A DNA stretch of 64,000 nucleotides from Diospyros lotus. Lineage: Eukaryota > Streptophyta > Magnoliopsida > Ericales > Ebenaceae. The notes beneath the pieces were generated by a model. That model ran no database searches and was not told the DNA's origin. It saw only the letters and a list, made by a program, of their open reading frames with translations. Of the stretch, positions 24,701 through 39,700 are shown one piece after another. The number at the start of each line of letters is the position of its first letter. Positions within the stretch are counted from its first letter, which is position 1. The stretch is from assembly GCF_014633365.1 (NCBI RefSeq), contig NC_068339.1:34295316-34359315 (forward strand), given 5' to 3'. Position numbers and translations under genes: made by a program.

Positions 24701-27700
24701 CTGCCATGGTCCCGGAGCGTAAGTGACAACATAAGAGCTATGATGTATATGAGATCATGGCTAGGCTCAGGGATCCTCTGTTGAGAAGCATGTCATGTAG
24801 ATGATAGGTTTTATCAATGGGTTGCTAGAGCTGAACTTGGGTATGGATGTAGAAACTTACCCTAGATTTGGTGCTACAGTCCCTCCCTAACAGTTATGGA
24901 AGAGACTTTTGGAGAGTTGTCCATAGTAAGGGAGGCCGAGCCCAAAATTGATAAAAGGCCAAGGGAAGTGTTCTCTTAGTTGAAGGGTCCAAGGCGAATA
25001 GGGGCAAGCCCAAGAGTAAGTGTAGCCAGCCAATTTATGAACAATATCATTGAAGAGCATATAAATTGATAGTATCACATTTTGAGATACCTAAAGAAAA
25101 CTCTTGGAAAAGGTTTATACTTTAAAAAGACTAAGAAGAGTAATATTGAGGTATTCACCAATGTAGATTGGGTTGGTTCTATTACTGATCGCAGGTCAAC
25201 TTTTGGATATTGTACTTATGTATGGGGAAACTTGGTAACTTGGCATAGCAAGAAGCAAACAGTTGTGGCTTGAAGTAGTGCAGTAGCGGAATTTAGAGCA
25301 ATGGCTCATGGAATATTCATAGGAATGTGGTTAAAGCGATTGCTCCTTGAACTTAAATTAGTATCAAGTGATCAAATTAATATATTGTGTGATAATCAAG
25401 CTACTATAAGCATTGTTAAAAATCCAGTTCATCATGATCGAACTAAACATGTGGAGATCGATAGACAATTTATAAAAGAAAAAGCTGAAGGTGGGACTAT
25501 CAATATTTTCTACATACCTATTGCTCTTTAGATTGCAGACATTCTAACCAAGGCTTTACCTAAGATCAATTTTGAGGATATGAAATCCAAGTTGGGTTTA
25601 CTTAACATTTACAACCCAGATCGAGGGGGAGTGTAGAAAATATGTAGTTATTTAGTTTTGAATATTCCATTTGAGTGTATAGTTTGTTATAATTTATTTC
25701 TAGGATATTTGTTTTCCTTGTTCGGCAATTTCTAAGTCATAAATGACTCCTATGGAGTAGTTACATTTGTACCATATATATTGCTCTGTAAATTTCGAAT
25801 GAAGTGATGTTGATTTTCTGTCAAATTCTACATATATCCATCTGTTCTATTCCAAGGGAAAAAAGGTCACCTTGGATGGTAGAAGTTCCTCCCCACATTG
25901 GTTGGTTTGCCATAGCCAACTGACCTGACCTCCCTCTTCCTAGAAAAGGGCAAGTGGAAGAACATTGCAAAGAAGATGGTTGTGGGGTTTATTTCTCAGT
26001 CTTGGAGATGCGCTTAAACTGTGGTGACCAAATGAAGCCTTTTTGAGACCAGGTGTTAGGAATAACTGAAACATTTCTTATCCCCCTTATTTTTCAAAAA
26101 AGGGGAAAGAAAATTTATCCCTTGCCTTAGGTGTATAATCATTCTCTGATATTTGTAGGTAAGATGGCCATTGACACACCATTGTCCAAGCCCTGAATTT
26201 AATTTAGTACTTAAGAATTTGATTAGATTAGGATGTGAGTATATCAATCTTATTTGGGAAATCAAGTATTGTGGCCAGTGGCCGTGCCTCGATATCTTAT
26301 ATTGGGGCAAGTGTATACAATAAGTGCTGGACAACTGCATATGCATCTTATGCTAATTGTATTGGGTTTTTTGAATGAATTTCTCTGTTTTTATAATGCA
26401 CATTTATGTTATTTTGTTTGCTGGCGGTAAGAAGCTTGCCTTTAACTGTCCATATCAGTATTCTATTATTTCTATCAAATTGTTGTGGTGCCTAAATAAC
26501 ATGTTCTAACAAATATTTTGGAGGCATTTTATGACCATCCTGTGTGGCACATTGCAGGTAACTACATTCGCATGCAACTTGGCAAAGCATCGCAACTCTT
26601 CAACTCTAGAAGCCAAGGACTTGCTGCTTCATCTAGGTTTGTGCCTGTCACTTCATCAGCATATTTGTGTTGTCTTATATGAGAATAGTCAACCATTCAA
26701 AATTTAGAATATATTGAGCTGCATGTGTTAAATCTCATTGAGTAATCTTGGGAAAAGAGTAGACTTATATATGCATTGAAAAATCGAAAGAAGCTGCAAT
26801 ACATTTGCTCACATTTATCTGCACTTTTCAGGTAGCATCTATTGTAACTGGATTTACTGGAATCTGATATATCATTCTTGTCAATAGCTTCTCCTTTTAT
26901 TTTTAAGGATTCCAGTTTAATGCTCACCTTATAGGCATACCTTCAATTTCTTTCTATTACTTTTATGTCGTACATTGATAATGAAACTTTTAAGAACTCA
27001 AATTTCCCTGATTGCTTTTATTAATTATTAAGTAAGCTATGCAGACACATGAATATAGAATTTTGAAAGTAATAAAAAGACTGAATATTTTGATGTTTGC
27101 ACTACGATCTTTCTTTATTTTTGCTGAGTAAAAGAGGAAAGTGGGGTGACTAGTGTAGCAACTCCCTTGGACGTGGCCATGAGGGCCCTTTCTCACTAAG
27201 GACTGTTCACTCTGAGCCATAGCTACTGTCAAGAAAGTGAGTCTGTCACCCTAGCTCCACTGCAGTGCATAGGGTTAGGCCCTGCATCTATTGCTTACTT
27301 TTGGCATCATGGGTCTAGGTTATTCCATAAGCAGGATGGGTTTAAAGTTCGAACCCAGATCCAAGGGAGACAAGAGAACTCCTAAACAATTAGGGTAACC
27401 ACCACGGTGGTTGCACTATAAATCTTTGAATGATTAACAATGGTTGCAATTGTGTCATAGTCTTGCAAGTTGCTTGAAGAATCATTTTTCATTGTTCCTG
27501 CCATACTGAATCTTTGGCATATTTATGTCGCATTTTGGTATCCAACATAGACCTTGAACTATTATTTGAATGAAACACTTGTTTGGAGATTTTGAAGTTG
27601 AAGCTCAGCATAAGTACCTTTCTTTTATCCTTGTCTCCAAGGATATGTAGAATGATGCCCCAAGTCTTTGTGTGAATCATTTTGCAAAAATAAGGGAGAA

Positions 27701-30700
27701 CAGTCCCAATAATAGCCTTATCCTTTAATAAGAAAACCCAACACATTCTAGTGCAATCATCTATGAATGAGATGAACCACTTGGCCCCTAACTGATTTGA
27801 AATTCTTGAAGGACCCCAAACATCTAAATGAATCAAAGCAAAAGGTCTAGATGATAGTTTATTGTTAATTGAATAAGAGGTTCTATGATGTCTGGCCATA
27901 ACACACACATCACACTGAAAAATACTAGGATCAAGTGTTTTAAACAAAGTAGGAAACATTTCCCTCACTAAACTAAAAGGAGGATGACCTAGGCGAAGAT
28001 GATGAAGCCAAATGGCAGCTCGGTCAGAGGCTGTTTTCTGGGTTGAGTAGGCTACCTGCAGCTGATCTTTAGGCTTAGTGCTCCTCCCTTGTAAGATATA
28101 CAGCCCATGCTGCTCTTTAGCCACACCAATCGTTCTCCCCGTGTCCATGTCCTGAAATTTTCACACATATGGAGGGAAAACAGCATTGCAATTGAGGTCT
28201 TGAGTGAGTTGTTTTATGGAGATAAAGCTAAGGGTTAAATCTGGTACATAAAGTATCGGATTTATTTACAAATTTGGACCAAAGTTAACTTTGCCTTTTC
28301 CTTTAATGGGAATTGTGGTCCCATTGGCAATAGTGATTTGTTTGGATGATGTAAAAGGCTCATAAGTATAAAAAAACTGGAAATTGGGTGTCATATGGTT
28401 AGTAGCCCCTAAATCCAAGATCCATGTGTTATCCCTACCAGTTTTGGAGGCTAAAAAAGGAGTAAAACAGATTTGTTTACCTTGTTGAGCCATAGAGCAG
28501 GATGCTCCTCCATCTTGAATGGTCTTTAGAAACTCCTTCAGCTTATTAATCTCCTCTTTATTGAGTTGGTTGAAGTCCATTCTAGCACCAGTACTAGTTC
28601 CAACACCTAGCCTTTCTTCCTTTTCTGCTTCTCCCTCTTGTTCTTTGTTTGAAATGTAGCTTTGAGGGTAGTTTTGTGGAGGACCTTGAGTCCTTATATT
28701 CTTGAATCCACCAAGTCTGTTGAGGACTGCTTCCTTCCCATGCAACTTGAAGCAGGTCTCCTTAGTGTGCCTCGGCTTATTGCAGAAGGTGCACCATTGC
28801 CCTTCTCGTCTAGACTTGTTCCGGTTTGTTGACTGCTTCCATGATTTGTTGCTAGAAAGGAGTGCTGATCCTTCCATATTGGATCCACCAAGCAGGCTCC
28901 TTTCCTATTTTCTTCACTTCTAACAATAGCAAACACTTCATTTAGGCTATGTAATTTATCCTTATCGAGAATTTGAACCCGTACCTAATCAAAGTCGTGA
29001 TTAAAGCCTGCTAGGAACTCTACTATCCGGTCTCTTTCAAGAATCTGATTGAGGGTAGCAGTATCCGCTTGGCACACAATCTTTATAGCTTGGTATTGAT
29101 CAAGCTCTAACCATAGTCCTAGCATCAGATTATAGTACTCTGTGACTGTTAATTGGCCTTGCTTTGAACCATTGATCTTTGTTTTGACATCAAAGATTAT
29201 GGATGCATCATTAGCCTTTGAGTAAGTTTGATAAACAATCTCCCAAACTTCTCGGGTAGTACTAAGGAACATAAAGTTCCTGTTGCTATCTGGTTGTATT
29301 GTGCTCCATAGCCACGACATGATGCGGTAGTCTTCCACATCCCATGTACTAAAGCCTGGGTCAGTTTCTGGTGGAGGATTCCTAGTTAGGTGAGTGCTCT
29401 TTCCTTGACCCTTAAGAAGGGTTTTGATCAGCTACGACCATTGAAGAAAATTCCTACCATCTAACCGGTAGGATTGGTGAACACTTGGTAGTTCGCCAGC
29501 AAGAGAAGGTTGATCCACTGGAACTGTTTCTCCAGTGATGATAGTTGGTGAAGAAGACGGATTTGCTGATGTTTCTGACATGGTTATGAAGGAAGAACAG
29601 AAGGATGAATGGTTTAAATGACTGGAACCCAAAAAACGGGTGCTATTAAGGCACGAGCAATGAAGGCAGTAAGAAAAAAGGATTGTGCAATGAAGGCATT
29701 GGTTGCTAGAGAGAAGGCTTGGATCGGCAAGCTCTGATACCATGTTGGGAAAAGGAACTGGTATTGCTTGTGATTTTATTGATGTCAATAATAAAATTTA
29801 TACAAGAGGTTCCTAAGAATTCTTCTATATTTTAGGACTAGATTACATTCCTACTTTATAGGACTAGATTACCTACCTTCTATCTAGGATTAAATTACAT
29901 CAATTTAAATACAATAAGAAGATAAATACAACCTATCTCTATCTTGATTTATCTTGATCTCGGATGCCTCCTTGCTATTTATCTTTGGATATTTTAACAC
30001 CTTTTATAACTTCCTCTTCCTCTTCCCTTTCCTCCTCGTGAATTACCATCACTTGTAACTCCTTGTTCTTGCATCTGTTCCCAATCATATATTTTTTGTC
30101 ACAATGGAAACACAACTCCTTAGTTTGAGGTTCACTCTCACTTAGTCGTTTAAACGGAGACTGTTCCATTTATCGACATTCAGAGGCCGATGAGAGGAGT
30201 CATGGTTGGTAGTCGTCGATCAGGGTGATGCCATCAGGGGAGGCGAGACCACTACTCACTGGTGGTTGGCGACCAGAGTTGCAAGGGTTTGTGATCTAGT
30301 TGTGCAAAGACTGGAATGGCTCCCTCGAACCACCAGATTGCTCTCCTCAATTTGTTGGGCTAGGTCCATCATCTGCTCCAGCCCAATTGGTCTTAGTACC
30401 CTCATCTCCGCCCTTATGTCGGGCCTCAACCCATTTATAAAGTGCCCCTCCAGCAGCGCCTCTAGCATGTCCTCGAGAGGTGCAGCCAGCATCTCAAAGC
30501 AGAGGTGGTAGTCCTTGATGAACCCCTACTGCTGGAGTGCCAAGAATCGCTCTTCCACCGTGCCTTCCTGCATGGGCCTGAATCTATTCCTCATCATCGC
30601 CTTAAGCTCCTCCCAACTCCTCACCCATCGCCTTCGCTGCTCCCACTGGAACCAAGCAAGAGTAGCTCCTTCAAAGCAGAGAGCAACAGAGTCTAACTTC

Positions 30701-33700
30701 TCCGCATCTGACAATTGGTTCATGGAGAAGTATTGCTTGGCCCAAAACACCCTACGATCCGGGTCGTCTCCTTTAAACACTAGCATCTCCAGGCGTCAGA
30801 CCCTTTTGTCCGACCTCCCATAGGCATCGTACTCACCGCCAGCATCCTTATGCCGATTTCCCAGTTCCGGCGTGGCCTCCTAGTGAGGGATGAACCCACT
30901 GGTAAGTGCTCGCCCGACTATTTCCCCTTCCTCCCTTTCTCTTGGTCCTCCCATCTTTCCATCAGCAACCCAAATTGTTCCATCATCGTCGTCGTGTTTT
31001 TCTTGATGTTCTACACCCTCTAGAACTCTTTTTTCATTGATTCCAATCCCATTTGTAATCCCTCCATCTTCCCCTCAATCTACTATTGATAATTCTCCAT
31101 TCGTCCCTCCAAATCCCCCACTCTCTCAGAGATGGTCACCCCCATGGATCGTCACTCTGATACCAAAATGATAGAACCCTTACACCTTGATTGAATTTTA
31201 ACTTTAAAACAGTAGGAATTCCTCAATTACAGTAGCTTACAGCAATCGATATGAGCAAATACAATGAAAGAACACAAAAATAGGCCTATTCGAGAGGGCC
31301 TCACTCTCCAACGACTTCTTCAAAAAATTCTCCAGATCTTTCTCTCTCCGCCTCCCTCCCCTTTTATGCCTATCTATCATTCTGTTTCAGCCACATGAAT
31401 GAATATTCTCCCCTAACCAACTTCTGACTCTTTTGCCCCTGAATCAATTCCCTTGGTTGCCCCTATCCTTCCTCTCCTTTTACGCCTTTGAAAGGTGAGA
31501 CTAATGGGAGTCCTAATAATACCCTTTCCACATGGGCAAACTGCTCACATGACCAAACTGCACACCAGGTCTAAACCAACAAAAATTCTCTGAATGACTC
31601 TTCTTTTTGCAGTGAGCATGGAGGATATGTCCTTTTACCTCCAGTTTTACTTCCTTGTCCTTCAATCTATTCCTTATCCTTCTTTTCACCAGATTGCTTC
31701 TTCTCTCCACTTGGAGAAGCTTTTCCTTTTTGTCTTACAAGGAAAGCCCATTCACTGCTGTCTTTGTCTGATTGATCTCCTTTGTTCTTGAGCTTGAAAG
31801 GTATGAACAAGCTCTGATGAGGAAATCTGAGATAAATCCTTTTGAGTCTTCAAGAGAGGAGATCTTGGAATCAAATCTTTCAGGCAAGCTCACTAAAACG
31901 TTTTCCACAACCCTCTTGTCTGTTAACTCCTCACCAAGAAGCCTGCTCTTGTTGACAACTGTCATGAGCCTGTCAAAATACTCCTTGGTAGATTCACTGT
32001 CTTTCATCCTCAAGACTTCAAATTCTCTCAAATTCAGAACCTGCATTTTCCTGGTTCTATCACTACCCATATACTCGTCCTTTAGCTTATCCCACCCCCC
32101 TTTTGGTGTTTCACAAGCCATGGTCCTTGTAAAGATCGAATCTGTAACAGCAGCATGGATATGGGCCAAATCTCTTGCAGCTTTTATTAATTCTTCTTCA
32201 TGGATTCTGATTTGATTCAAGGTCGGATTTGCTCCAAAGGGTGTTGGTTCTCTATCAGTTTCAACCCACTGCCACAAACCCAGTCCTTTCAGGTAGACTT
32301 TCATCTTGACAGCCCAAACCTGATAGATTTTGCCGTTAAAAACTGAGGGTGAAAGAGAGGGAGAACTGCTGGAAGCCATAAGGGTTTGAAGTCTGGGTTT
32401 TAGTAGTCTTTTCGGAGGGGAAGCTTTGCTAGTTCTCTGTTTTGCTCATAGGTCCTCAAAGATTAGAAGATGCTCTGATACCATTTGTTGGATATGTAAA
32501 CCTAAGAAGAAGGAAAGGATGGAGGTTTTGCAGAAAGGGTAAAAAAACTAAGCATCGCAAACTAGAAACAAAAAACAAAGCATCATTACATTCTTCCCTA
32601 AGCTGCATATATTCAGTCAAAATAACAGAAGTAAAACTGACAGCCAAAGCACCGTAGCCTTAACAATTATGCATAAAGGAGGAGAATACAGGAAGAAGAA
32701 AAGTAGATAGAAGGCCCCCTTAGCATTCAGGTATTTGATTGAGAGAGAATTTGTGCAAAGTACCTAACAAGTTGTGGTTAACAGAACACACCCACTGAAG
32801 TGGTAGGAATGGTTCTATTACAATCCAAAACGAGTATAAATTGGACCTGCTTTTTATTTATTTTTAAATTTTTACTCTTCTAGTTGTGACTTTAATATCT
32901 CCTCAGTTGTTTCAAGGCACAAAGACATGAAAGAACTTTGTAATCTCTTTTTCCTAAAAAGCTCAGTTGCTAAATTTTCATTTAGTTTGCATTCAACCAT
33001 CGTTGATAAAAATCTATAAGTTCCTAAAGGCTTCCAATTCTGTGTTGTTTAGAGCTCTAGAAAATCCCATTTCTAAACTAAATTCCAAAGTTCTTTGAAA
33101 TGAACATTATAGATGTGACTACACGGTAGATGAAATGAAGAATATTGATCTATGGTTATGCAATTATGGTCCTTGGGTTTAACTGCTGGTTATACTACTT
33201 GTTTATCTCATATGTGGCAGTATGGGTATTGGATTTTACTGTTTTGACGATACACACTGCATCCATCGAAAAGATAAAACTTATTTCCTATTTTTCTCAA
33301 AGTAAGTTGGAGTCTCATTTTAACTGAAGAAGATTATACGCAGAGAAAGATTGGAATTTGACTGTTCCTGGTTTCTCAAGTGAAGAAAAAAAATATCAAC
33401 AGGATCAGGTAAGCTTCCAAACTTATTTATGTGATTTTGTTGCATGTACATGGTAGCTATGCTTGCTTGAATATAACTACAAATTTGCTTGTAATATTCC
33501 TTATGGTTTTTTATACAATATATAAATTGTGCTATTAATTCTTGTGTATATATATTTCAGCAAAAAAATATCATGCATATATTATTATGTATTGTGATTT
33601 ATGATACAGTATTGGGTTAAATACACTGTACCAATGTGGTTGATAAGTGAACATATAATCCCCAATCCAAATTGCAAAAATTAATGGAGTTGATTGAATT

Positions 33701-36700
33701 TAACTGGTACTCAGATGTAGCATAGTGGATAAGAATTCCTACAGACTATGTCAACACAAAAAGTTAATTGCATTTTGACCTTGTGGGTTCCTAAAAAGAT
33801 GTGGTTTGAGCATACCCTTTTGCAACCGAACAGGCTTTAAGCCGAGCCACAGAACCATCAGGATTAACTTTGACAACAAAGACCCGTTTGCATCCAATAG
33901 CCGTCTTCCCAAAAGGTAAAGGAACTAGATCCCAAGTACCATTCTCATCCAAGGCCCGCATCTCATCAACCATAGTCGCACGCTAACTAGGGTGTGAAAA
34001 AGCTTCAAATAAACATTTAGGAATTGAGACCAAATTTAAAGATGAAATAAAGCACTGAAGGGAGGAAGACAAATGTGTGTAAGAAGCGAAAGAAGATATA
34101 GGATGAGTACATTGATGTTTACCTTTGCAAAGAGCGGTGGGAAGGTCAAGGCTCAAATCTAGAAATGGATGAATGGGGGTAGTCGTGATGGTAGGAGGAT
34201 CCGTAGAAGAAGAAGTAGCCGAAGCCCTGCAAGAATACACTTGAAGAATAGGTGGGTTAGGAGACATAGGTGATCACAGTATAGACCAAAATATCGTTAT
34301 CCTCATGGACATACTATGTTTAATGGAGATAAGAAAGAATAGTGTGGTCTCAAATAAGGTAACATCTGCTTTGAGTACGAGAGTATCCAAGAAAAACACA
34401 CTTAAGAGATTTTGGATCTAGCTTTGACAAGTGAGGACAAACATCATAGACAAAACAAAGTCCAACCAAAGATACGAGGTTTCATAGGGAAGAGAGATTG
34501 AGAAAGGAATAAGATAGAGTATGGATTATCCCCCCGGACAAGGACAGAGGAAGGCATGCGATTAATCAAGAAGTAGGCAGTGGAGACAACATCAGCCCAA
34601 AAAGATTTAGGAACTTCCATGTGGAAAAGAAGATCCTGGGCAGTTTTCAAGGAGTGTATTTTTTCTTTTAGCAACACCATTTTGGGGTGGGGTATCAACA
34701 CAAGACGATTCATGAAGAATGCCATGTTGTGATAGAAAAGAGGTAAATTGAGCAAAAGAATATTTAGTGGAATTATCTTTGTGTGAAACACGCACATTAG
34801 TATGAATCTCTGTTGGATCTCATTTAGGAAGGAATGAAATATAGAGAATAATTCAGAGTGAGATTTCATTAAATAGAGCCACGTAGCGTGGAATAATCGT
34901 CAACAAAGGTTACAAAATACCAATATATAGACTTAGAAGGTATTGGACATGGACCCTAAACATCAGAATGGATTAACATAAAAGGAGACAAAGTGCGTTT
35001 ATTAATGCAAGGGAAATAAGACACACAGTGATGTTTAGCAAACTGGCATGACTCACATTCTAAATAAGATAAAGAAGAAAAACGAGGAGATAGCTTCTTC
35101 AAAGTCGATAAGGGAGGATGTCTTGTATAATAGCGGGGATCAAGAGGAGAGGACGTTGGCGTTAGCAGCTTGTTGTGGAACTAATAGTGTAGAAGTAGTG
35201 TTAAGAAGATATAGGCCACCAAACTCATACCCTCTACTAATAATCTTTTTCGTCATAAGATCCTGGAACACATAATGGGTAGGAAAAAATGACACACAAT
35301 AGTTATGACACAAGTAAGTTTACTGACAAAGAGTAAATTAAAAGAGAAATTAGGTAAGCATAAAACAAACAACAACAACAACAATATATCCAGCCTTTAT
35401 CCCACTATGTGGGGTCGGCTACATGAATTCTAGACTTCCATGTATTTCTGTCTTTTGTCATATCTTCATTTAGGTCTATACATTTCATATCAAACTTTAA
35501 TGTTTCTCTCAAAATCTTCTTGGGTCTGCCTTTGCCTCTTTTTTTGACTAATTGTTCCATTTCATCAACTCTCCTCACAGGAGTGTCTCTTGGTCTCCTT
35601 CTCACATGACCAAACCATCTTAGTCTAGTCTCTCTCATCGTCTTCTCGATTAGTACTACTCCTACCTTATTATGAATAACTTCATTTCTAATTTTATCTT
35701 TTCTTGTATGGTCGCACATCCATCTTAACATCTTCATTTCCGTTACGCTTGTCTTTTGCTCATGTTGGTATTTGACTGTCCAACATTCTGAGCCATACAA
35801 CAAGACTGGTCTTATAGCCGTCCCATAGAATTTTCCTTTCAGTTTTAATGGGATTTTACCATCACATAACACCCCCGATGTATTTTTCCATTTTAGCCAA
35901 CCTGCCTTAATTCTATGCGTGACATCCTCGCGAATTTCTCCATCTTTTTGAATCACTGATCCCAAATATCGAAAATGGTCTTTTCTTTGTAAAATTTGGT
36001 CTTCCAATTTTATTATAACATCCTCCACTCTTGCATTCTTACTAAATTTATATTTCATATATTTTGTTTTCTTTCTACTTAATTTAAATCCCTTAGATTC
36101 TAAATTATTTCTCCACAACTCAAGCTTAGTATTCACTCCTTCTTTTGTTTCATCCACCAACACTATGTCATCTGCAAATAGCATAAACCATGGCACCTTT
36201 GTTTGAATATCTTTAGTAAGTTCATCCATTACTAGAACAAATAAGTATGGACTTAGTGTAGAACCTTGATGCAGTCCTATTGTAATTTTAAATGGTTCAG
36301 TATCCCCTTCGCATGTTTTGACCCTTGTCTTTGCACCGTGATACATGTCCTTAAGGGCTTGTATATAGGTTATTCAAACTCCTTTCTTCTCTAAAACCCT
36401 CCATATTACTTCTCTATGGACCCTATCATAGGCATTTTCTAGATCTATAAACACCATATGTAAGTCTTTCTGATGATCCCGATACATTTCCATTAGGCGC
36501 TTCAGTAGGTATATAGCTTCCATTGTTAACCTACCAGGCATGAAACCAAATTGATTTTCCGAGACGTTTGTTTCTTTTTTGAGCCTCTGCTCTATTACTC
36601 TCTCCTAAAGTTTCATGGTATGGCTCATTAATTTAATTCCTCTGTAATTTTCACAGTTTTGAACATCTCCTTTGTTCTTGTATATAGGAACCAAAGTACT

Positions 36701-39700
36701 CTTCCTCCATTCATTTGGCATCTTTTTTGATTTAAGGATGGTGTTAAATAATTTCGTTAGCCAGGAGATGCCATATTCTTCCATGCATTTTCATGCTTCT
36801 ATTGGTATATTATTCGGTCCCACTGCCTTATGATTTTTCATCTTTTTTAATGCTTGCCTTATTTCATTTGAACTTATGCGTCGATAAAATGTATAGTTCA
36901 CGTTCCCTTCGGAGTTACTAAGATGTCCCAACCTAACTCTTGTGTTGCCACCATCATTGAATAATTTTGTGAAATACTTCTTTCATCTCTCCTTAATTGC
37001 TCCCTCATTCACTAATACATTTTGATTTTCATCTTTTATGCATTTCACTTGATTTAAATCCCTTGTTTTTCTTTCTCTTGCTTTAGCTAATTTATATATA
37101 TATCCCTTTCTCCATCTTTTGTATCAAGTCGTTTATATAGATTCTCATATGCTTTTGACCTTACTTCACTAACAGCTCTTTTTGCTTCTTTATAATTTTT
37201 TTGATTTTCTTCATTGTTGCACTGATATACAGCCTTTTAGCAAGTTTTCTTATTTTTAATTTTCAATTGTACCTCTTCATTCCACCATTAAGACTCCTTA
37301 AGGTTAGGGGCTCTACCATTTGTCTCTCCAAGAACTACCTTTGCCGTGCTTCTCAGGGCGTTAGCCATTTCTTTCCACATTTGGTTTGTCTGTCCTTCTC
37401 CATTCCATTCCCTTCTACCCCTTAATTTTTCTTTGAAGATTAGTTGTTTCTCCTTTTTTAAATCCCACCACCTGATTCTTGGATTTTGTTTTATGTGATT
37501 TTTTCTCTTCCAATTTCTAACTTGGACGTCAAGTACTAGAAGTCTATGTTGAGTAGTCAAATACTCTCCTGGTATCACCTTATAATCCTTATAACATAAC
37601 CGATCCTCTTGTCTCATGAGGAAGTAATCTATTTGAGTGCTTAATGTGACATTTTTATATGTGGTTAAGTATTTGTCCTGTTTTTTGAACCTAGTATTGG
37701 GTATGATGAGCCCATATGCCATAGCAAAATCTAGAATAGACTTACCCTCATTATTAATTTCTCCGAATCCATACCCTCCATGTACCTCTCTATAGCCGTT
37801 TCCGTCTCTACTCACGTGCCCATTTAAGTCACCTCCTATAATCACTTTCTCTCCTCTTGGTATTATTTGTATGAGTCTCTCTAGATCCTTCCGGAATTTT
37901 GCTTTTATCTCATTACCTAACTCCGCTTGTGGTGCATATGTACTAAAGATATTCATAGTCATTCTTCCTAGACTAACCTTCACCATAATAATCCTATCCC
38001 CTATTCTCTTTACATCCACTACCTCATCTACTAAGCTTTTATCCATAATAATCCCCACTCCATTTTTTCGCTCGATCATTTCCTGTGTACCATATTTTAT
38101 ATCCAGTTTCTAATAAAGTTTTTGCTTTTTTCCTTATCCATCTCGTCTCTTGAAGACACATAATATTAATCTTTCTCCTAATCATCACATCTACCACTTC
38201 CATAGCTTTGCCTGTTAATGTTCTTATGTTCCATGACCTAATCCTTAATCTATGCTTTTGTTTTTAGCCTTGACTTTGAATTTGATTTTGATTTTGGACT
38301 AGCTTCTTGACCCACATCCGTCCAAGCAAATGCGGGGACTCTTGCTCATTTGTCACTACATTCGCGTCGCTATGAAGGGTTACACCCACGCCCCAACGAT
38401 TTTTCATAATGTGTTTAGAGTTCATGTTTTGGATCCGACTAAGTTTTACGTTGGCTGTCGGCTACCTAACACAACCCTCCTCCTTTATCGGGGCTTGGGA
38501 CCGGCAATAGATAACATCCCCACGCGGAGTTAGATAAGCATAAAACATATGACAATGAAATAGATGGAGTAGGATGGATAAGCCCAGAGCCTACTATAGA
38601 TGCAATGGCCCATCAGCTAGTGTCACATTTGGGAAATAAGTTTAGGAATCAAAGGATGAGAGAATATCTGGGTTCCTAGTCATATGATTTGTAGCATCGG
38701 AATCAATGACCCATTTGGTAGCAGATGACATAAGACATGTAGTAGGATTACTTGAGCTATCACCAATAGCTATCGAGGCATTGATAGATGATTCAGTGGT
38801 CTGGTATTGGGTAAAACAAGCATATTCATCAGTAGAGATCAAAACTGTTTGTTTAGAAGGGCTCTTATAATGAGTAGCAATACTGGCAACAGACAGCTAT
38901 GAGGGTTTCCCATGAAGTTTCCAGCAAGTGCGTTTAGTGTGACCAATTTCATCATAGTGATAACATGTAGGTCTGTTGCTAGTATCTGAACCACAACCCC
39001 TACTTCCACTAGTATCACCATTATGCTTTCCTCCACGACCACCCTTTCCACCACGATGTCCATTTGCAGTTTAGTTACTGCGACTGACAAGGGCTGAATT
39101 GGTATCTGGAGGAGGATGAGAAATTTCAGCTCGTAGAACCCTAGTAAAGACATCATGGAGAGATCCAAGCTCCGGGCTGGACAAAATCTGCATGCGGACA
39201 GCATCAAACTCTGCTGGTAAGCCTGCCAAAAAACTCATAACAGTCGTCTGTTCACGCTGGGATTGCTGCGTTTCTACATCAGTACTAAAGGGAAGAAGAG
39301 AATTCAACTCTTCATGCACCTGTATGAAATCCATAAAATATTCTGTAAGATTCCTATCCTGTTTTTCTGGGCGATAAAACTCCTTGCATACATCATAGAT
39401 GCGCAAAACATTACCTTTACCGGTGTATAGAAAGGCTAGGTAATCCATAAGCTCCTTAACAAATTCACAGTGGTTCACTAGGCCAATTACCTCGGTGTCA
39501 ATAGAGTTTTGGATCTGCAGAAATATCTTGGCATCCTCATGCAGCCATACATTCTTTGCAGCAACATTAGAGGGCAGTTCATCAGTGAGATGGTCATCTC
39601 TTTCAATGTTGCGAAGATGTACCCGAACAGTTTTGCTCAAATCCAAATAGTTCCTACCATTCAGTTTGTGCTTCGTGATTTTTGTTGTCAAAGGAATGAC

